Shown in pieces: positions 53,191-58,219 of a stretch of 58,219 nt of DNA; the first letter of the stretch is position 1, and each line of letters opens with the position of its first letter. A program made the translations under genes and the position numbers. Below the pieces are notes generated by a model. The model ran no database searches and was not told the origin of the DNA. It worked only from the letters and a program-made list of their open reading frames with translations. The DNA lies in NCBI GenBank assembly GCA_030765265.1, contig JAVCCZ010000190.1, positions 1 through 58,219 on the forward strand, in the 5' to 3' direction. This stretch comes from Candidatus Erginobacter occultus (GTDB lineage Bacteria > Auribacterota > Erginobacteria > Erginobacterales > Erginobacteraceae).

Positions 53191-53212
53191 GGAGCGAAAG
53201 TTCAGAAGCTGC
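53191..53212 (+). repeat. GGAGCGAAAGTTC repeat, copy 1
   Basis: CCGGAGCGAAAGTTCAGAAGCT follows the phosphatase stop. Further copies are at 54011-54030, 54161-54179, 54221-54239 and 56829-56847, mostly attached to a CCGGTGGG hairpin. Confidence 0.7.
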
Positions 53213-53266
53213 CCGACCTCGCCCTCCGCCTCGAAAAATGTCAAAAGTATATGACTGACCCCTTTT

Positions 53267-53899
53267 TCACCCCTTTTTCAGCAGCAGGCGGGCCCCGATC
53301 CCGATGAAGACGATCCCGATCAGGGCCACCACCGCCCCCGCCCCCCAGAGGAGCGCCCGGTAGATATCGTCCGTCAGCCAGCCCCGCCCGGCGGTCAGCG
53401 CTGCCGCCACCAGCAGATACCAGCTGAAGTCCCCCAGCTCGTGCCCGAGGAGGAAGAGGGTGAACTCCCCCCGGCCCCGGAGGTTGAGCGTCGCCATCTG
53501 GCCGGTCCCCACCGTGGCCCACCAGCCGGTGAAGTAGGGGTTGGAGAGCGAGGCGCCGATCCCGGCCAGAAAGAGGGTCAGCGCCGACATCGCGCTTCCC
53601 CGGCTCCCCGCCAGCGAGGCCTCCCCGGCCGCGGCGGCGATCGACCAGCCCATCCAGATCAGAACCCCGCCCCCGACGATGCCCAGCCCCGAGCGGACCG
53701 CCGCCCGCTTCAGCCACCGCCCCAGACCCCGGGCCAGACCGGCCACCAGGACCGCCTCCAGAAAGGCGTGCCCGAGCAGGAGGTAGACCACCGCCAGCGG
53801 CCCCCGGGCCAGCACCTGCCCGACCACCACCGCCAGCAGCGGCCCCGGGGACATCGCCCCGGTCAGCGCCACGATGAATGCCAGTCCGAATATCTTCAT
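53267..53899 (-). CDS. LysE family exporter
   Basis: 210 residues with six membrane helices. The N-terminus FIVALTGAMSPGPLLAVVVG is the conserved LysE/RhtB motif, followed by GHAFLEAVLVAGLARGLG and SLSNPYFTGWWATVG. The family exports amino acids or small metabolites. The gene ends beside an AAAAAGGGGTCAGTCA repeat that is also found at the end of the AbiE toxin gene. Confidence 0.85.
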   Translation of the reverse strand: MKIFGLAFIVALTGAMSPGPLLAVVVGQVLARGPLAVVYLLLGHAFLEAVLVAGLARGLGRWLKRAAVRSGLGIVGGGVLIWMGWSIAAAAGEASLAGSRGSAMSALTLFLAGIGASLSNPYFTGWWATVGTGQMATLNLRGRGEFTLFLLGHELGDFSWYLLVAAALTAGRGWLTDDIYRALLWGAGAVVALIGIVFIGIGARLLLKKG

Positions 53900-54346
53900 A
53901 TCCAGGAAATCTCGTTAGAGCGATCGCCAAACGCTGCCTCGATCCATTCAGATGAGCGTAATCGTCTTCCGGGAGTTCGTCAACCGTCTCTCTCTGCGGC
54001 CAATCGTTCCCGGAGCGAAAGTTCAGAAGCTGCCGGCAGGGGTTTTGGGGGGAGTGCGGCCGGAGTTAGCTTGTGAACTGATTCACCTGCCGGATAAACC
54101 GGCAGGGGTCTTTTGGGAAAGCGCGGCCGGAGTTACGCCCCCGGTGGGTTTACCCCACCGGAGCGAAAGTTCCGAAGCTACCCGGCCGGTCCCCCCGCCC
54201 CCGGTGGGCTTGCCCCACCGGAGCGAAAGTTCAAAAGCTATCCGGCTGCCCCTCCGCCCCCCTGCCCCGATTGCCGACAATCGCTATCCCCTTCCCCCCC
54301 CAAAAAATGACAAAAAAAAATGACTGACCCCTTTTTCCCAACTTTT
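53900..54346. repeat. Repeat-rich intergenic region
   Basis: No credible gene. It holds a CCTGCCGG/CCGGCAGG hairpin (54089-54110), two complete hairpin-plus-tail units (54141-54179 and 54201-54239: CCGGTGGG, 4-5-base loop, CCCCACCGG, then AGCGAAAGTTC), a tail-only copy at 54011-54030, and near 54308-54336 a TGACAAAA...TGACTGACCCC element matching 53238-53262. Confidence 0.75.
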
Positions 54347-55240
54347 CTAAGCATCTTTCTGCAATTTATCCGTCAAAACGACCAGGGCCGTCCAGATCCT
54401 GTTTAAATCAAACCGCTCGAAGTCGCGGGAACGCAGGACCGGCCTCAAGTCTGTTTCCTTCTGGCGTTCCAGTTCCGCGAAACGGGCGTCATCAAGCTGC
54501 GGGGGAATATTCCCGGGCACCTTTATCTTCCGCCCGGCCAAAGCGATAAATTTCGGGTCGGTAAAATCCAACTGCCGGGCCCCGCGGGCAAAATCCAGGT
54601 CGAAGAAATCGCGAATCGCCGGTGTTCGTCGGCAAAGAGCCGCGCGCGTCTTTTCGCTCCACAGTTCCTTGATCGCCATCACCCGGACAGGAAACGGTGG
54701 AAACAGCGCTCTTCCGGTTAAGGGGTTGGCCAATAACGTCCCCGCCGGCTTGATCTTCGGCGGGAGGAGGAGCGGTTCACGGAGTCCGAATTCTATCCGG
54801 ATTTGCGCAGTCCGGCCTGTTGTCGGAGATTGATATTCCAGTCCCTGAAAGTAATGGGTCGATTGATTCGCCCCCCTCAGAGCTTCGATAATCTTCAGTG
54901 GCGGACAGTGCTCCTCGATGCCGCCGCATAGCTCCTTGACCGGTTTTATTACACGCCTCCGCTCGGATCGGGATGAGCCAACCGGCACGGAGACGGCAAA
55001 ATCCAAATCTTCACTCAGGCGATAAAAGTCGGCGTATACTTTGCTTAGACAGGTCCCGCCCTTGAAGACCACCGGTTCGGGCATATCTTCCGCTATCAAC
55101 GCCAGCGCCAGGGAGCAGAAGAAATCTTTTTCAATCAGCTCTCCGGGATAGCCTCGATCCCGCGCCGTCCGTTCGACGGCTTCCCGAAAAAATTCCCCGT
55201 CATTTAGCCACTTCATCGCCGCCTGGAGAATGTTATTCAT
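54347..55240 (-). CDS. abiEii: AbiEii/AbiGii-type nucleotidyltransferase toxin
   Basis: 297 residues. The nucleotidyltransferase core is visible: VVFKGGTCLSKVYADFYRLS followed by EDLDFAVS (the GGT-S-K and SEDxD metal/nucleotide motifs of DUF1814). In AbiE-type toxin-antitoxin systems this protein transfers nucleotides, probably to tRNA or another RNA, and stops growth on phage infection. Its start overlaps the antitoxin gene by 8 bases. Confidence 0.93.
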   Translation of the reverse strand: MNNILQAAMKWLNDGEFFREAVERTARDRGYPGELIEKDFFCSLALALIAEDMPEPVVFKGGTCLSKVYADFYRLSEDLDFAVSVPVGSSRSERRRVIKPVKELCGGIEEHCPPLKIIEALRGANQSTHYFQGLEYQSPTTGRTAQIRIEFGLREPLLLPPKIKPAGTLLANPLTGRALFPPFPVRVMAIKELWSEKTRAALCRRTPAIRDFFDLDFARGARQLDFTDPKFIALAGRKIKVPGNIPPQLDDARFAELERQKETDLRPVLRSRDFERFDLNRIWTALVVLTDKLQKDA

Positions 55241-56054
55241 TATCCACTATCCCCCAGTCAGTGTTCACGCTTCCCCGTGCCTGCCGGCCCGGCACCAGCG
55301 GGATGACCGATTTTTTGCTCCGGAGGGATGCTTTCAGCCGTTGGCCGGCCTCTCCGGAGAAACCTGCTTTTTCCAGGACGTACCCGATCCGCCGGATTGT
55401 CCCCTGGTTGCCGAACCGGCCGGTCGCTTCCGCGATCCTTCCGGCCAGGCCGGGATCTCCTTTGACCTCCTCGCGGATCCATTCCAGGGCCCTGGGCAGG
55501 GTCCCGAACCGGGACCACTCGAATACCGCGTCCACCAGCGCCCGCGCCCGGGTCGGCATAATGCTAGCCGGGCTGTCAGGCCTGGCAGACTCTTCCGTTC
55601 CCCCCAGCCGCCGGTCGGGGACCTTGATGAAGGTGAATTCCCGTCCGGCGATCACCCGGGCTCCGTAGATCCGGTTATTGTAAGCGTAAATTCGGGCGGA
55701 GACCTGGTCTGTGAAGCCCAGCCGGTTGAAGACCGGCCAGCCGCAGAGCTGGCACCGCCCGTAGTCGTAGACCCGCATCAGCTCCCGGAGGATGAATTCC
55801 TCTCCGGGATTCCAGACCCCCCCCAGCGGCAACCGAGGCGGCACCAGGTAGACGCCTCTCTTGAGGCGGATGATTGTTCCACCCCGGGCGAGGCGCCAGA
55901 GAAGTTTTCGCTCCTGCTCGGCTGTCAGCTCCAGGTCATCCCTCAATTGACCGGTCCTGACCAGTGAGATCTCCCTGAACTGGGTATAGGAAAGGAACCT
56001 CTGCTCCAATCCCCCCAACCGTTCCTTCCCCGGTTTATTTATTCCTGTATTCAT
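55233..56054 (-). CDS. abiEi: AbiEi-type antitoxin
   Basis: 273 residues. N-terminal winged helix (LRDDLELTAEQERKLLWRLA, then GGTIIRLKRGVYLVPP, the typical AbiEi strand), and the C-terminal domain beginning with LMRVYDYGRCQLCGWPVFNRL. It represses the operon and neutralises AbiEii in type IV manner. ATG 56054 is chosen because GGAGG lies five bases upstream. Confidence 0.9.
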   Translation of the reverse strand: MNTGINKPGKERLGGLEQRFLSYTQFREISLVRTGQLRDDLELTAEQERKLLWRLARGGTIIRLKRGVYLVPPRLPLGGVWNPGEEFILRELMRVYDYGRCQLCGWPVFNRLGFTDQVSARIYAYNNRIYGARVIAGREFTFIKVPDRRLGGTEESARPDSPASIMPTRARALVDAVFEWSRFGTLPRALEWIREEVKGDPGLAGRIAEATGRFGNQGTIRRIGYVLEKAGFSGEAGQRLKASLRSKKSVIPLVPGRQARGSVNTDWGIVDNE

Positions 56055-56076
56055 AAATGCCTCCAAACGACATTAT

Positions 56077-56105
56077 CTTATATAATACTATAGATCACCC
56101 CGCAA
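56077..56105 (-). promoter_or_regulatory. Promoter of the abiE operon
   Basis: Minus strand TTGCGG (56105-56100), 17-base spacer, TATAAG (56082-56077). The TATAGTATTATATA stretch between is partly palindromic and may be the AbiEi operator. Confidence 0.55.
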
Positions 56106-56361
56106 GTTTAAAATCCCCCATTTTTTTTTCATTCTTTCCGCGCTCCAAACGCAAGCCATCTCGAGCCCCCCTCCTCCCGGAAGCAAACCCGCCCCCCGGC
56201 CATTCCCCATTCCCCAAACAGCAATGACTTTTTTCCGTTATTTATTCCGGATTGAATGCTAACATATCTGAAACTGAGAATTCGGAGCCCGTCCCGGTCC
56301 GACCGGAGCCGGGACGGGGAGATTGCGAAAAACGGAAAGCCCGATCGGGGATTACCGAGAG

Positions 56362-56745
56362 ATGAACACCTGGTATGCCGATTTAAATAAGCCCCCACTC
56401 ACCCCGCCGAACTGGGTATTTTCCCCGGTCTGGATCGTGCTCTACGTGATGATCGCGGTCGCGATCTTCCTCTATTACCGTTCCCCGGATAAACGTCAGG
56501 TCGCCCTGACCTCGGCCCTGCTCGCGCTCCACCTGGCCGCGAATTTCGCCTGGACCTACCTCTTCTTCGGGTTGCGCTCCCCGGCGCTGGCCCTGGCCGA
56601 CATCGTCGTGCTCGACGTGACCCTGGTCCTGCTCATCGTCCGGTTCTGGAGAGCGAGCCCGCCGGCCGGGGCGCTGCTCATCCCTTACCTGCTCTGGGTC
56701 CTCTTCGCGACCTACTTGAACATTGGCATCTTCAGTCTGAACTGA
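56362..56745 (+). CDS. TspO/MBR family protein
   Basis: 127 residues from ATG (MNTWYADLNKPPLTPPNWVF), or 140 from TTG at 56323 if the GGGGAGA there is used. Five membrane helices. WYADLNKPPLTPPNWVFSPV and LHLAANFAWTYLFFG are the porphyrin/ligand-binding signatures of TspO. Family members bind tetrapyrroles and modulate stress responses. Confidence 0.92.
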   Translation: MNTWYADLNKPPLTPPNWVFSPVWIVLYVMIAVAIFLYYRSPDKRQVALTSALLALHLAANFAWTYLFFGLRSPALALADIVVLDVTLVLLIVRFWRASPPAGALLIPYLLWVLFATYLNIGIFSLN

Positions 56746-56808
56746 AAACCGGTCCGGACATCCCGCCTTACCCGGGGACAACGCTGCCGTCCCCCCCGCC
56801 CCTCGCCC

Positions 56809-56847
56809 CCGGTGGGCTTGTCCCACCGGAGCGAAAGTTCCCCGGCT
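56809..56847. repeat. CCGGTGGG hairpin with GAAAGTTC tail, copy after tspO
   Basis: CCGGTGGG-CTTG-TCCCACCGG followed by AGCGAAAGTTC; same unit as the two at 54141-54239. Confidence 0.75.
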
Positions 56848-56979
56848 ACACCGGGCGAATTTCAGACTTTCCCCTACCCGCCGGGGAGGGGGACCAAGGG
56901 GGATATTCCCGGAAATTCTTCAGAACAGGTTCCCACCCCCGAAAAAGCATTAGCCCTGTCCCCTCGGGGGGGGTAATTA

Positions 56980-57026
56980 CTTGACAAAATGGGCATTCCC
57001 GCGGTAGGAATACCCATTTTGTCAAG
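56980..57026. terminator. 20-bp inverted repeat beyond the ParB-like gene
   Basis: CTTGACAAAATGGGCATTCC and its complement (19 of 20 paired) flank CGCGGTA, ending six bases from the parB-like stop. A likely bidirectional terminator; each arm also begins with a perfect TTGACA. Confidence 0.6.
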
Positions 57027-57031
57027 CAATT

Positions 57032-57862
57032 TTACCTTTTATCTTGAAACCGTTCGAAGAGGTTGATCTTCTCCTTGACCGGGGCGGAGAGGGTGTTCAG
57101 CTTGTAGAGGAGGTCGTGGGGACCCTCGACCTCCAGGGTGATCTTCAAGCCCTTCCGGGAGCGGCGGACCTCGATCCCCTGGTTCCATAACGACCGGATT
57201 GTCGGGTCTTCCTCGCAGATGTCCTCGATGATATCGAGCTGGAGTTCCTGGTCGTTCTTCTCCTCGTCCGGCTTCTGACGATAGACCTCGTACTTCAGGT
57301 CGTTGAGATCCACTTCCCCGTCCACAACCATCTGGAAGAGCCGCTGCCTCCGCTCCCGGTTTTCGATCCGGAGCAGCCACTCGCCGTGGCCGGATGTCAT
57401 CTTCCCCTCGATGATCGCCCGCCGCATCTCCGCGGTCAGGTTCTTGACCAGGCTGATCAGGGCGTAGATCCGGGTCTGGGACTTCCCGCAGGGCTTGACC
57501 AGTTCGTCCGGGGCGTACCCGTAGTCCTTCACCAGTTTCTGGTAGGCGTACCCTTCTTCCAGCCGGGTAAAATCTTTCCGGTTGATGTTTTCCACGAATC
57601 CCATCAGGGCCGCTTCCCGATCTTCGATCCCCTCCCAGATTTCCGCCCGGACCGTCTGATGCCCCAGCTCCCGGGCGCTCTGGAGCCGCCGGTGCCCGGC
57701 GAAGAGCAGGTAGCCGTCCCCCGCCTTCTTGACTTTGATCGGGTCCATCACCCCCCGGTCGGCAATCGAGGCCAGCATCTCCTCCGCCTCGTAGTCCTTT
57801 TCCAGTCTCATCTTGCAGAGGCTCCCGGTGATCTTCGAGATCGGTATCGCCTTTATCTCCAT
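57032..57862 (-). CDS. ParB/Spo0J-like nuclease-fold DNA-binding protein
   Basis: 276 residues. ParB N-terminal domain: IPISKI, MLASIADRGVMDPIKV, GYLLFAGHRRLQSARELG (the GERR-type CTP-binding box is GHRR), and ENINRKDFTRLEEGYAYQKL. A helix-turn-helix follows (YGYAPDELVKPCGKSQTRIY, ALISLV). The C-terminus is not the usual dimerisation domain. No ParA is adjacent, so this may be a mobile-element or regulatory ParB homologue rather than the chromosomal Spo0J. Confidence 0.85.
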   Translation of the reverse strand: MEIKAIPISKITGSLCKMRLEKDYEAEEMLASIADRGVMDPIKVKKAGDGYLLFAGHRRLQSARELGHQTVRAEIWEGIEDREAALMGFVENINRKDFTRLEEGYAYQKLVKDYGYAPDELVKPCGKSQTRIYALISLVKNLTAEMRRAIIEGKMTSGHGEWLLRIENRERRQRLFQMVVDGEVDLNDLKYEVYRQKPDEEKNDQELQLDIIEDICEEDPTIRSLWNQGIEVRRSRKGLKITLEVEGPHDLLYKLNTLSAPVKEKINLFERFQDKR

Positions 57863-58219
57863 AGCCGGCTCCTTTTATAGCTGTCCCGTTATCCCGAACC
57901 GCTCCCGCACTATACTTATCCCCCGGTCATAATTGATGGCTATATCCGGATTTCCCAAAGCCTATTGGTTGCCTTAATCAATGCTGGTGGGGCGTTAGAG
58001 GCGGCTTTGAAAGTTCAGAAATAAACAGAAATTTGCTCAAGGTTATCATGCACACTCCTGATACGGGACATCTATCATTATCCGACCTGGAATTGTGCCG
58101 CCCCCTGCGGGGGCTCTGAGATATTTTTGCTTCTCCGGTTCCACGGGCTGACGCCCGTGGCTAATAGTGTATCGCCCGCTGCGCGGGCTTCTATTAGGCA
58201 AAGTAATATCCGTATGGAA
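57863..58219. repeat. Intergenic region with three GC hairpins
   Basis: No gene recognised. Palindromes: CCCCCTGCGGGGG (58101-58113), CCACGGGC-TGAC-GCCCGTGG (58141-58160) and GCCCGCTGCGCGGGC (58174-58188), packed within 90 bases; the middle one, followed by CTAA, resembles REP-like sequences. A degenerate GAAAGTTCAGAA (58008-58019) echoes the tail of the 54-kb repeats. Confidence 0.55.

Noticed and set aside
53441..54076. 211-codon plus-strand ORF opposite the LysE gene
   Set aside because: Low-complexity Pro/Arg/Gln antisense shadow running into repeats.
56190..56262. Minus-strand AAAAAAGTCATTGC...GGGGAATGGGG upstream of abiEi
   Set aside because: The G-block is at the wrong distance from AGTCA and a separate good promoter for abiE lies nearer the gene.

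Overview
The window comes from a GC-rich, Gram-negative bacterium. It carries lipid A modification genes (arn), a TamA/TamB outer-membrane assembly pair, outer-membrane or exported copper proteins, and POTRA and barrel proteins. The metabolism looks anaerobic or microaerophilic: a 2-oxoacid:ferredoxin oxidoreductase, a single-cluster ferredoxin, a 38-residue desulforedoxin-like protein and a flavodiiron protein. No rRNA, tRNA or phage gene was seen. The very long Thr-Pro-Ser repeat protein with VCBS-like C-terminal repeats, together with abundant small palindromic repeats, recalls uncultured candidate phyla (an Omnitrophota/Auribacterota-like lineage). That taxonomic guess is weak and cannot be tested from this window.

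Layout. (1) 1-10.05 kb: an OmpR-type two-component system, a HAD acid phosphatase-like protein, arnT, a MITE-like element, then the tight operon arnB-arnC-arnA-arnD, i.e. 4-amino-4-deoxy-L-arabinose (Ara4N) modification of lipid A without arnE/arnF. (2) 10.2-14.1 kb: a stress-type island with ferredoxin, chaB (apparently starting on ATC), class I aldolase, a DUF1328 membrane peptide, two coiled-coil stress proteins and a short-chain dehydrogenase. (3) 14.2-19.4 kb: sulfur handling, with a rhodanese, a desulforedoxin-like gene, an MBL-rhodanese fusion, a split YeeE/YedE transporter and a flavin disulfide reductase. (4) 19.65-27.1 kb, minus strand: metal resistance, with a Met/Cys-rich exported protein, a multicopper oxidase fused to a CopB-like domain, a CopB-type ATPase, a PQQ-type sugar dehydrogenase homologue and a CDF exporter. 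(5) 27.4-30 kb: korA/korB. (6) 30.2-33.5 kb: an AraC-type response regulator with a PAS kinase, a lone receiver protein and a PEBP-family protein. (7) 33.8-38.8 kb: a 1671-residue exported repeat protein. (8) 38.8-48.1 kb: a DJ-1/PfpI remnant, lactate dehydrogenase, a TauE/SafE permease, flavodiiron protein, tamA, tamB, a GNAT-like protein and a MarC C-terminal half. (9) 48.2-58.2 kb: a peroxiredoxin under a Fur/PerR-like box, an exported unknown, a frameshifted lytic transglycosylase, an RsbU-like phosphatase, a LysE exporter, an AbiE toxin-antitoxin pair, TspO and a ParB-like protein, separated by hairpin repeats.

The most striking unexplained signal is a promoter class found six times, on both strands: upstream of ferredoxin, desulforedoxin, MBL-rhodanese, korAB, the lone receiver and the giant repeat protein. 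Each copy has AGTCA(G/A), then exactly 20 bases containing A3-5 and a G-rich quartet (GGGG, or GGCG in one copy), then a -35-like hexamer. Five of the six have a recognisable -10 exactly 17 bases further on. Transcript leaders would be short (about 30-50 nt). This looks like one regulon, with an unidentified activator or sigma-factor context, tying redox/iron-sulfur and sulfur genes to a regulator and a surface protein.
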